DNA of 10,540 nt from Oscillospiraceae bacterium (GTDB taxonomy: Bacteria; Bacillota; Clostridia; Oscillospirales; Oscillospiraceae). The notes under the pieces were generated by a model. It was not told the DNA's origin, ran no database searches, and saw nothing but the letters and a program-made list of their open reading frames with translations. The stretch is taken from contig JAQVYO010000048.1 in NCBI GenBank assembly GCA_028708585.1, positions 1 to 10,540 of the forward strand. The letters are read 5' to 3'. Positions within the stretch are counted from its first letter, which is position 1; the number at the start of each line of letters is the position of its first letter. Shown here one piece after another: positions 1 through 5,497 of this stretch. The translations under genes and the position numbers were made by a program.

Positions 1-414
1 AGAACGCACGTCCTCGTTTGCGGTTGACAGCACTCCGGCGGTTGCGGCCTTTTCCAACATGGACGCTCTGGAACTCACAGTGAAGGTGGCCGCATCGTGT
101 AAACCCGCAGAAGCATTAGAATTTCTGAGCTTGTCTCTTACGGTGATCATTTTCATGATCTGTTTTTCAATAGAGCCGTCGTCGAAATTCGCGTTGGTGA
201 TGGTCATGAACAGGCTGCTGAGAACTTCATAATTTGTCTCGCCGAGGTTTTTGACATCGAGTTTCCCTTTGACTACAATCTGCGAAATACCTTTGAGAGT
301 GTAAATCAGAAGATCCTGAAGCTTTGCTACTTCTTCGGTTTTTCCGCACACGCCGCGTACCGCGCAGCCCTTTCCTCCGGCGGTTTCCTGACATTGATAA
401 CAGAACATGCTCAT
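1..414 (-). CDS. hcp: Hybrid cluster protein (hydroxylamine reductase), N-terminal part
   Basis: Only the first 138 codons are in the window; the gene continues past the left edge. The protein opens MSMFCYQCQETAGG, and cysteines 5, 8, 17 and 23 have spacing C-x2-C-x8-C-x5-C. This is the N-terminal cluster-binding motif of the Hcp type found in strict anaerobes ([4Fe-4S]), not the wider-spaced enterobacterial type. The family carries a second hybrid Fe-S-O cluster and reduces nitric oxide and/or hydroxylamine in the cytoplasm; that catalytic part is not visible here. The start at 414 is set by AGGAGG at 423-428 with an 8-base spacer. A second ATG two codons downstream (408) is possible, since many Hcp proteins begin MFCYQC. 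It is the last visible gene of a leftward run behind the cupin gene (92-bp gap), so it may be co-transcribed or have its own promoter. The family assignment is very secure. Confidence 0.96.
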   Translation of the reverse strand, partial: MSMFCYQCQETAGGKGCAVRGVCGKTEEVAKLQDLLIYTLKGISQIVVKGKLDVKNLGETNYEVLSSLFMTITNANFDDGSIEKQIMKMITVRDKLRNSNASAGLHDAATFTVSSRASMLEKAATAGVLSTANEDVRS

Positions 415-455
415 TGTTTATTCCTCCTTAAGTATTTAATCTTTAACAGGCAAGA

Positions 456-474
456 TTTTATCTTTCCGACAAAA
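456..474. promoter_or_regulatory. Candidate operator dyad upstream of hcp
   Basis: A near-perfect inverted repeat, TTTTATC-N5-GACAAAA, lies 42 bp upstream of the hcp start. Only one position of the seven-base arms breaks the symmetry. A related dyad with the same N5 centre (TTGAC-N5-GTCTT) overlaps the -35 box of the regulator gene at 1586. The placement suits a binding site for the Crp/Fnr-type regulator encoded nearby. Classical Crp and Fnr sites have even-numbered centres, so this is only a suggestion; AT-rich sequence can produce such dyads by chance. Confidence 0.25.
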
Positions 475-484
475 TAAATGTAAA

Positions 485-498
485 ATTGCGTATTGCGT
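485..498. repeat. Two tandem copies of ATTGCGT
   Basis: The heptamer ATTGCGT occurs twice back to back, just after the end of the cupin gene and upstream of hcp. It is short and has no recognised role. It could be a slippage product or part of a regulatory region for hcp. Confidence 0.5.
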
Positions 499-506
499 AT
501 AATGTC

Positions 507-821
507 TCAGCCTTTCGGAACGGGCGCCTTAACGACGATCAGCTCCAGCGTTTCGTCATGCATATTTCTGACATTCATTTTGGTTTGAAACGGAATCTTC
601 AGCAGAGTTCCGGTCCCGTATTCATGAATTTCCTGCTCCTCAAGGCCGATTGAGAGCTTTCCGCGAATGACGGTCATATACACGTTTGAATTGGATAAGT
701 GCGCGGGCAGGCCCTCGCCTTTGCTGAATATCATATGGAGGTAATGAAGGTTTTCATCAAATATGACTTTTTCTATCGCTTTTTCATTGGATTTGGACAG
801 CTGATACTCTTTTTCTATCAT
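507..821 (-). CDS. Small cupin-domain protein
   Basis: This 104-residue protein fits a single small beta-barrel cupin (Cupin_2 type). Cupin motif 1 is visible around residues 36-54 (GEGLPAHLSN ... VIRG), and a second half with GTGTLLKIP lies at residues 69-77. The usual metal ligands are incomplete: H41 is present, but the second histidine of the HxH pair is replaced by Ser43. Metal binding is therefore doubtful, and a ligand-binding or structural role is possible. The start at 821 follows GAGGG at 829-833. The gene begins 15 bp after the stop of the 4Fe-4S protein gene and precedes hcp, so all three probably form one transcription unit. The cupin fold is well supported; the specific function is unknown. 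Its place in the operon suggests an accessory role in nitrosative or redox stress. Confidence 0.8.
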   Translation of the reverse strand: MIEKEYQLSKSNEKAIEKVIFDENLHYLHMIFSKGEGLPAHLSNSNVYMTVIRGKLSIGLEEQEIHEYGTGTLLKIPFQTKMNVRNMHDETLELIVVKAPVPKG

Positions 822-836
822 TATGATACCCTCTTG

Positions 837-1541
837 TCAATCAAGAATTGTTCCGTCGGTTGAAATCGTCACGACCTGCCAGGGAATCATTTTACCGCTG
901 TTTTGAAGCGCTCTTTTTACCGCGCTTTCGATCCCGCCGCAGCAGGGAACTTCCATTCTGACAACTGTAATACTTTTAATGCTGTTGTTCTTAATGATCT
1001 CCGTGAGTTTGTCGCTGTAATCCCCTTCATCAAGCTTGGGACAGCCGATCAGGGTCACTTTATTCCTGATAAACCTGTTGTGAAAATCTCCGTAAGCATA
1101 GGCCGTACAGTCGGCGGCGATCAGTAGGTTGGCGTTCGCAAAATACAGAGCGTTTATTGGCGCAAGTTTGATTTGGACGGGCCACTGTGATAACTGACTT
1201 TTGTTTTCATTGATATTGGGATGGATGGCCCCACACTCCTGTTCCCGGTGGATGGTTTTAGACTGTGTGCCTGGGCATCCGCAAGCCAACGTTTCCGCCT
1301 GCTTGCTCAGCTTGCTTTTTTTCACGGCGGTTTCATTGTATTCCTTCGCTTCGCGTTCCTCAAAGCTGATAGCTCCTGTTGGGCAGGCTGGCAGGCAATC
1401 TCCGAGACCGTCACAATAATCATCGCGGAGGAGCTTGGCCTTTCCGCTTACTATTCCGATTGCCCCTTCATGGCAGGCTTTTGCGCACAGACCGCAGCCG
1501 TTACATTTTTCCTCATCAATTCTAATAATTTTTCGAATCAT
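837..1541 (-). CDS. Cysteine-rich 4Fe-4S ferredoxin-type protein
   Basis: This 234-residue cytoplasmic protein has an N-terminal ferredoxin domain. Cluster motif 1 is C13-x2-C16-x2-C19-x3-C23. The second motif is C43-x5-C49-x3-C53-Pro: the cysteine expected at position 46 is leucine, so that cluster has three canonical ligands or borrows one from elsewhere. The remaining 150 residues hold seven more cysteines: a CGCPG at 87-91, C103, C145 (AADC), C167 (IGCPK) and a C200-C201 pair followed by GG. This C-terminal region may bind further metal or be redox active. I recognise it as a clostridial family usually described only as a 4Fe-4S binding protein. It is first in the leftward unit with the cupin and hcp genes, so a role as electron donor to Hcp, or as a partner in redox sensing, is a reasonable inference. 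The start at 1541 is preceded by AAGGGG. Its promoter lies in the 115-bp region shared with the divergent regulator. Confidence 0.88.
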   Translation of the reverse strand: MIRKIIRIDEEKCNGCGLCAKACHEGAIGIVSGKAKLLRDDYCDGLGDCLPACPTGAISFEEREAKEYNETAVKKSKLSKQAETLACGCPGTQSKTIHREQECGAIHPNINENKSQLSQWPVQIKLAPINALYFANANLLIAADCTAYAYGDFHNRFIRNKVTLIGCPKLDEGDYSDKLTEIIKNNSIKSITVVRMEVPCCGGIESAVKRALQNSGKMIPWQVVTISTDGTILD

Positions 1542-1585
1542 ATTCCGTTTACCCCTTTTTCCCAGTGTGTTTCTTTCGGTTATTA

Positions 1586-1614
1586 TTGACTTTATGTCTT
1601 GAGTGTACTATTCT
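1586..1614 (+). promoter_or_regulatory. Promoter of the Crp/Fnr regulator gene, with overlapping dyad
   Basis: A -35 box TTGACT (1586-1591) and a -10 box TATTCT (1609-1614) are separated by exactly 17 bp, and the regulator gene starts 42 bp downstream of the -10. The -35 is embedded in an imperfect inverted repeat TTGAC-TTTAT-GTCTT (1586-1600). A protein bound there would block the promoter, so autoregulation is plausible. The same 115-bp spacer must also hold the promoter of the divergent 4Fe-4S/cupin/hcp unit; only a weak minus-strand candidate (TTAAGA-N17-TAAAGT) is seen, as would suit an activator-dependent promoter. Confidence 0.55.
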
Positions 1615-1656
1615 TAAGCTAATAAGTATGTTGTAATTCCAACGAAAGAAGATTTT

Positions 1657-2397
1657 ATGAAAAATTATTTGGATGTGTTGAAAACGGTACGATTATTCAA
1701 GGGCATTGGAGAATCGGATTTACAGCCGCTTTTGTCGTGCCTGTGCGCGAAATCGATTCATTACGAAAAAGGGCAAACCGTGTTTTCCAGCGGCGAAAGC
1801 ATCGAAAAATGCGGCATTGTTCTATCAGGACAGGTTCAAGTCGTTCAGGATGACTATTACGGAAACAGAAGCATCCTTGGACAAATTGGCACGGGGAATC
1901 TGTTTGGGGAGTCCTTTGCCTGCGCGGAAATAAAAACGCTTCCGGTCAGTGTGATCACAACGACCGAAAGCCAATTGCTATTTATTGACTGTCACAGGCT
2001 TGCCGTTCCGTGTGCCAAGGCGTGCGGATTTCACGCCAGACTCATTCAGAATATGTTGAATATCGTATCCATGAAAAATATATCGCTGACACAGAAAATT
2101 GAATTTACGTCAAAACGCACCACGCGCGAAAAGCTTATGGCCTACCTTGCGGCCGAGGCCAAGAAGGCGGGAAGCAGCTGCTTTTGCATACCATTCAACC
2201 GGCAGGGACTCGCAGACTATCTTTCCGTCGAGCGCAGCGCCATGTCGGCCGAGCTTTCAAAGCTCAGGGACGACGGCGTTTTGAGCTACCACAAAAATCA
2301 ATTCGAGCTGTTGCAAGAGACCAGAGCGGTAGCCGGTCTCAACGATATTTCCGACATTAATGATAAAATGAACTATATTTCGCCCCGCAATGAATGA
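1657..2397 (+). CDS. Crp/Fnr-family transcriptional regulator, cysteine-rich
   Basis: This 246-residue protein has the standard layout: a cNMP-binding-like beta-roll at about residues 12-115, a dimer helix at about 120-150 and a winged helix-turn-helix at about 155-220. The DNA-recognition segment is around residues 184-205 (LADYLSVERSAMSAEL). In the phosphate-binding-cassette position it has GNLFGESFACA, without the arginine needed to bind cAMP, so the effector is something else. It has nine cysteines: 28, 30, 52, 89, 112, 119, 123, 175 and 177. C112-x6-C119-x3-C123 sits at the start of the dimer helix, which could support a redox, NO or metal sensor. The family includes HcpR-type regulators that control hcp in anaerobes. 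The divergent position relative to the 4Fe-4S/cupin/hcp genes points to that role. The ATG at 1657 follows a weak AAAGAAG site. Confidence 0.9.
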   Translation: MKNYLDVLKTVRLFKGIGESDLQPLLSCLCAKSIHYEKGQTVFSSGESIEKCGIVLSGQVQVVQDDYYGNRSILGQIGTGNLFGESFACAEIKTLPVSVITTTESQLLFIDCHRLAVPCAKACGFHARLIQNMLNIVSMKNISLTQKIEFTSKRTTREKLMAYLAAEAKKAGSSCFCIPFNRQGLADYLSVERSAMSAELSKLRDDGVLSYHKNQFELLQETRAVAGLNDISDINDKMNYISPRNE

Positions 2398-2556
2398 CAT
2401 ACTTATGGCACTGTTTGCTGCAACGAAATAATATTTTTAGGAATCAATATGCAGTTTGTTCAGCAAATCAACATCCGTGATTGTAATCTGTTTTGTCTGA
2501 TGCAGACTGGAGAAAACCATGTAAAAGCGTTATGTTTTCCTGGCACAGCTTTATAA

Positions 2557-2754
2557 TTATTTTCTTCTTGATCTGAAGAATTTTCGTATCTCGCCGTCCG
2601 CAAAAAAGAAAATTCCGTCACATCCACCGTCCAAATCGTTGCCTGTTAAGTTCTGCTCAATTTTTTCATCGCTTAAATCATGTTTCTTTAGAACTTGCTG
2701 CGCAGCAAAAAACTCAAAATATGAGTCCTCACCAGAATGTTGAGGATCAAAAGC
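2557..2754 (-). pseudogene. N-terminal remnant of an AIPR-like (abortive infection) gene
   Basis: Reading leftward from about 2754, the frame encodes SYFEFFAAQQVLKKHDL, then LSDEKIEQ and DLDGGCDGIFFFADGE. This matches the N-terminal region of AIPR proteins (abortive infection phage resistance), which have a conserved F-x-FF-AxQxL-KxxDLS block and a GGxDGIxxF block. Full AIPR proteins run to several hundred residues. Here only about 65 codons remain before a TAA at 2557-2559. A one-base frame change just after the FADGEI block gives a longer hydrophilic reading, so the tail may be frameshifted as well as truncated. The 5' end is replaced by recombinase sequence, leaving no natural start or ribosome binding site. 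The frame stays open to 3105, but beyond 2754 it is only the shadow of the recombinase. The gene is not functional. The family call rests on motif memory, not alignment. Confidence 0.6.
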
Positions 2755-2764
2755 AGAGACGGAA

Positions 2765-3705
2765 AGGGCTGTCCCAATACAAGCCTGAACCGCATGATTA
2801 AAAACGTGCTGTACACCGGCATCATCAAAAACGGTGACAGCCAATCGCAGTACATTGAAGAACTTCAGATCATCGATGACAACATGTTCGCCCAGGCACA
2901 GGAGATCATGCGGCAGCGAACCCAGCCCCATAGTTCCATTCCGCTCAACTGCAAAGGGAAGTCCCTGCTGGTGGGGAATATCTACTGCGCCCACTGCGGT
3001 AATCGGCTGACCCTTACCACCAGCGGGAGAAATAAAAAAATGCCTGACGGCACCATCCAAAAAGAGGTTCGGATGCGGTATCAGTGTCACTACAACGTGC
3101 GGCATCCCGGAGAGTGTGAAGGGCAGTCCGGGTATTCCGTACAGAAAGTGGACGGCATTGTCGATCAGCTCATCCGCATGAAGTTTTCCGAGATCGCTGC
3201 GGCATCAGAATCGGAGATTCTCTCCAGCCAGCATGAGAAGGATATTGAACTGGCAAGGTCAAAATACGAAATGGCAAAGAAGCATCTGCTGGATAAGCAA
3301 AAAGAGCTTGACGGATTATAAGGGCGAAACCCTCAAGGTCATTCGCGGCCAAAGCAAGCTGAGCATCGACCTGCTGAACACGTTGGTTGCCGAAGCAGAA
3401 TCACAAATTCAGGAAGCACAGGCGAGCGCTGATGCGGCCGAGGCGGAGCTGCGGGAGCTGCTTGAAACCTCTCAGAGGGGTTAAAACGAGAGTACGACCA
3501 GCTGTGAAGCTGGGCCGACCTGTACGACAAAAGCTCCTTCGAGGCAAAGAAAATGGTTGTGTCGCAGTTCATCAAGGCCGTCCGCGTCGGCAGAGATTAC
3601 AATATTGAAGTGGATTTCAACGTATCCTTTGAAGACTTGCAGGGCTTTTGCACTGGCAATCCAAGGCAAGATAAAATGCAGGCGCCCGAGTTACGCACCG
3701 CATAA
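2765..3705 (+). pseudogene. Decayed C-terminal half of a large serine recombinase
   Basis: The first part (from NTSLNRMIKNVLYTGII to about 3310) matches the recombinase domain of large serine site-specific recombinases of conjugative or transposon type. It includes their zinc ribbon, with a CxxC pair (IYCAHC, codons near 2986) and two further cysteines about 30 and 40 residues later. Next comes the usual charged coiled coil. A single extra base near 3311 moves the coiled coil into the next frame (KGETLKVIRGQSKLSIDLL, to 3480). A shortened G run at 3477-3480 then returns it to the first frame (KREYDQL). An in-frame TGA lies at 3505-3507, after which SWADLYDKSSFEAKKMVV and VRVGRDYNIEVDFNVSF complete the family's C-terminus. 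The catalytic serine resolvase domain is missing. This is the end of a dead integrated element. The recombinase identity is secure; the left boundary is uncertain by about 20 bp. Confidence 0.9.
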
Positions 3706-3748
3706 AAAAGTTCAGGAAAAGCTACTTTTAATAGCTTTTCCTGAACTT
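3704..3748 (-). terminator. Rho-independent terminator of tRNA-Ala
   Basis: A perfect 17-bp inverted repeat (3708-3724 with 3732-3748) has a 7-base loop. On the minus strand it is followed by a run of T (3704-3709). It begins at the very end of the tRNA CCA, so it clearly ends the tRNA transcript. It also slightly overlaps the last codons of the recombinase remnant. Confidence 0.92.
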
Positions 3749-3823
3749 GGTGGAGACGAAGAGGATCGAACTCTCGACCTTACGGATGCGAACCGTACGC
3801 TCTCCCAGCTGAGCTACGCCCCC
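3748..3823 (-). tRNA. tRNA-Ala, anticodon CGC
   Basis: The 76-nucleotide cloverleaf folds completely. The acceptor stem GGGGGCG pairs with CGTCTCC. The D arm is GCTC/GAGC with the GG of the D loop, and the anticodon stem TACGG pairs with CCGTA around loop TTCGCAT (anticodon CGC, reading GCG). The T arm is GAGAG/CTCTT with loop TTCGATC, discriminator A73 is present, and the 3' CCA is encoded. Base pair 3-70 is G-U, the alanine identity element, which agrees with the anticodon. The CGC isoacceptor is less common in bacteria than UGC or GGC and fits a genome with appreciable GCG use. The gene has its own promoter (3962-3989) and terminator. It lies beside mobile-element debris, but no attachment-site duplication of its 3' end was seen. 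Confidence 0.97.
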
Positions 3824-3855
3824 AAATATTTCCATTCCAGTGATGTGAATCAAGT

Positions 3856-3915
3856 GGCTGCCAAGTGAGTTACAACTGCAACTACTACCGTACCGCGTGC
3901 TGAGCTACAAGCCCC
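3856..3915 (-). other. tRNA-like debris upstream of tRNA-Ala
   Basis: Between the tRNA promoter and the intact tRNA, the minus strand reads GGGGCTTGTAGCTCAGC (from 3915), shaped like a tRNA acceptor strand plus D-stem start. It is followed closely by TACGGT (3892-3887), also found in the anticodon stem of the intact tRNA-Ala. A second stretch, GTAACTCACTTGGCAGCC (3873-3856), resembles another tRNA D arm but lacks pairing. No complete cloverleaf can be drawn. The likeliest reading is one or two deleted, decaying tRNA genes that once preceded tRNA-Ala in the same transcript. Confidence 0.4.
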
Positions 3916-3961
3916 ATATTACGGCGTTTACTTTAAGTACCTTTGCGCAATGTGCTTATTT

Positions 3962-3989
3962 ATTATAGCATGTTCTTAAAAAATGTAAA
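3962..3989 (-). promoter_or_regulatory. Promoter of the tRNA-Ala transcript
   Basis: On the minus strand, TTTACA (3984-3989) and a consensus TATAAT (3962-3967) are separated by 16 bp. The predicted start near 3955 lies about 130 bp before the tRNA, leaving room for the tRNA-like debris in the leader. The adjoining stretch 3990-4140 shows no gene or clear signal. Confidence 0.75.
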
Positions 3990-4140
3990 GCGAAAATTTG
4001 GGAAAATAAAAATTGTTTTTTTCATAAAGAGAGCTTGGGTGCATAAGAAACTGCACATACGGACAAAAACTCCTGAGTAGGATCATATGAACACGCTTGC
4101 AGGATGTATTTCAAGGATGGATTTCGCGGTGGCGATATGA

Positions 4141-4146
4141 TATAAT
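4141..4146 (+). promoter_or_regulatory. -10 box before the DUF2238-like gene
   Basis: A perfect TATAAT lies 30 bp upstream of the membrane-protein start. The expected -35 position (near 4118-4123, TGGATT) is poor, so the promoter may be weak or activator-dependent. Distance and orientation fit the gene at 4176. Confidence 0.45.
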
Positions 4147-4175
4147 AGTTGCAAAATATGTCGAAAGGAATTCAT

Positions 4176-4964
4176 ATGTGGAAATGCCTTAAAAAGATTA
4201 AGTGGAGCAAAATTTTATTTTGGTTTGTATTTGGCAGCCTTTTATTTTCATTTGCGTATGCCATTGGCAATCTTCTAAGAGCGCCGGGTCATTTGGGAGA
4301 GGGTGCGCCTTATCAAAAACTAAAAAGCGACTATGCCTTGGTTGTTTTTCAATGCGCGCTGGGCATGATTGTGATTTTTCTGCCATCCATACTAGAACAC
4401 AAATTTAAAATTGAAATTTCCGAAAGCATGCATATTGTATTTTTCATTTTTCTGTATGGTGCAATTTATTTGGGTGAGGTCAGGGACTTTTATTATCAGG
4501 TGCCCAATTGGGATGCCATTCAGCATACCCTCAGCGGCGGCATGCTGGGCGCCCTTGGATTTTCCGTTGTGGATTTTCTGAATAAGAATGTAAGTATGCG
4601 GCTGTCTCCTTTGTTTATTGCGTTCTTTGCTTTTTGCTTTTCGGTTACACTGGGAACGCTTTGGGAGATATATGAATTTTCGGCGGACGGAATTTTGGGC
4701 CTGAACATGCAGAAGTTTATGACAGAAAATGGAACGATTCTGGTTGGGCGCGCGGCGCTTAAGGATACAATGAAAGATTTGATTGTAGACTGCGGGGGTG
4801 CATTCTGTGTCTGCTTGATGGGCTGCTTATCCAGAATTCGGATACAAAATAAGACCACATCCCAGGTGCAGCAGGGCAATTTTGAAGGAAATCCCGCAAA
4901 AGGTCCGAAAGTAGATTGCGAAATAATGGAAAACTTGCAAAGCATTGGCGGAAAACGAAAATGA
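4176..4964 (+). CDS. Polytopic membrane protein resembling DUF2238/YjdF
   Basis: This 262-residue protein has about six hydrophobic segments, near residues 11-33, 54-74, 84-102, 118-135, 145-165 and 203-218. The conserved polar signatures lie between or within them: WDAIQHTLSGG at 112-122, GTLWEIYEF at 160-168, and DTMKDLIVDCGGA at 197-209. Such H, E and D residues in membrane helices recall the DUF2238 (YjdF-like) family, whose function is unknown. The C-terminal 40 residues are hydrophilic and probably cytoplasmic. I chose the ATG at 4176 because AAAGGA sits 6 bases upstream; an in-frame TTG at 4149 would extend the protein by nine residues but has no ribosome binding site. The gene stands alone, followed by a long non-coding gap. 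The membrane location is sure, the family assignment moderately so. Confidence 0.8.
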   Translation: MWKCLKKIKWSKILFWFVFGSLLFSFAYAIGNLLRAPGHLGEGAPYQKLKSDYALVVFQCALGMIVIFLPSILEHKFKIEISESMHIVFFIFLYGAIYLGEVRDFYYQVPNWDAIQHTLSGGMLGALGFSVVDFLNKNVSMRLSPLFIAFFAFCFSVTLGTLWEIYEFSADGILGLNMQKFMTENGTILVGRAALKDTMKDLIVDCGGAFCVCLMGCLSRIRIQNKTTSQVQQGNFEGNPAKGPKVDCEIMENLQSIGGKRK

Positions 4965-5354
4965 TGCCGTCATAGGAAAGAACAAATGTTTTGGAATCCT
5001 TTTCGATCCGCATGTTCCGGTACAAAGGGCACATAATATGCTTGCGGATATATCCGAAACGGACGTGTGGAGCCAATACAGAGAAAGTACGGCAAACGGA
5101 AGCGGTGCGGAGCCGCTATAAAATCCGCGTTGAAAAATGGATATTATCCCCCGGTGGATATATATTCGTTGCCGTTTAGACGGACGGCCCGTTGTTATCT
5201 GAGGGCCACAGATCGGATGACAATTTGAATTTGTGGTAAACTTGCGCTATCAAAGCTTTGAGATAGCCAAGAAAGAAATGAAGCTACCAGAATTGAAGCG
5301 CTGGCCGTGCGGCGTTTCGAGCGGGAAATTGTAATGGCATATTGCGTTTGTTTG
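4965..5354. other. Gap without a convincing gene
   Basis: All three forward frames break repeatedly. Short open runs (for example from 5008 to 5120, and a charged run from about 5270 to 5350) have no ribosome binding site or recognisable domain. They may be remains of a decayed gene or chance openings. A small GC-rich hairpin AGCGG/CCGCT lies near 5100-5116 without a T run. Nothing here supports an RNA gene or mobile element. Confidence 0.5.
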
Positions 5355-5394
5355 AACCGGCTTTTTCATAAAAATGAAGAAGCCGGTTTTATAT
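5355..5394 (+). terminator. Rho-independent terminator
   Basis: The 15-base arms AACCGGCTTTTTCAT (5355-5369) and ATGAAGAAGCCGGTT (5374-5388) pair with one mismatch around an AAAA loop and are followed by TTATATT on the plus strand. It would end rightward transcription from the membrane-protein gene and insulate the xth promoter 40 bp downstream. Confidence 0.75.
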
Positions 5395-5433
5395 TAAAAA
5401 ATATAAAATTTTGTTGAATTTTCTATTGCGGAG

Positions 5434-5462
5434 TTGTCTCTTGTCTTAAAAGAGGGTATACT
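5434..5462 (+). promoter_or_regulatory. Promoter of the xth-glycosyltransferase operon
   Basis: TTGTCT (5434-5439) and TATACT (5457-5462) are separated by exactly 17 bp, 35 bp upstream of the xth start and just after the preceding terminator. Confidence 0.7.
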
Positions 5463-5497
5463 GATGACAATGAATGAAGCGAAGAAGGAGAAGGCGG

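Noticed and set aside
2437..2520. Short minus-strand frame of 27 codons ending LLNKLHIDS
   Set aside because: It lies in the same frame as the AIPR remnant but beyond stops at 2557 and 2530, has no ribosome binding site and no recognised homology. It could be a tail fragment but cannot be supported.
2557..3105. 182-codon minus-strand open frame taken as one gene
   Set aside because: Only the part below about 2754 looks like protein (AIPR-like). The rest is antisense to the recombinase remnant and has no independent support.
4149..4175. Upstream TTG start for the DUF2238-like protein
   Set aside because: The ATG at 4176 has AAAGGA at proper spacing. The TTG would fall at or before the transcription start expected from TATAAT at 4141-4146.
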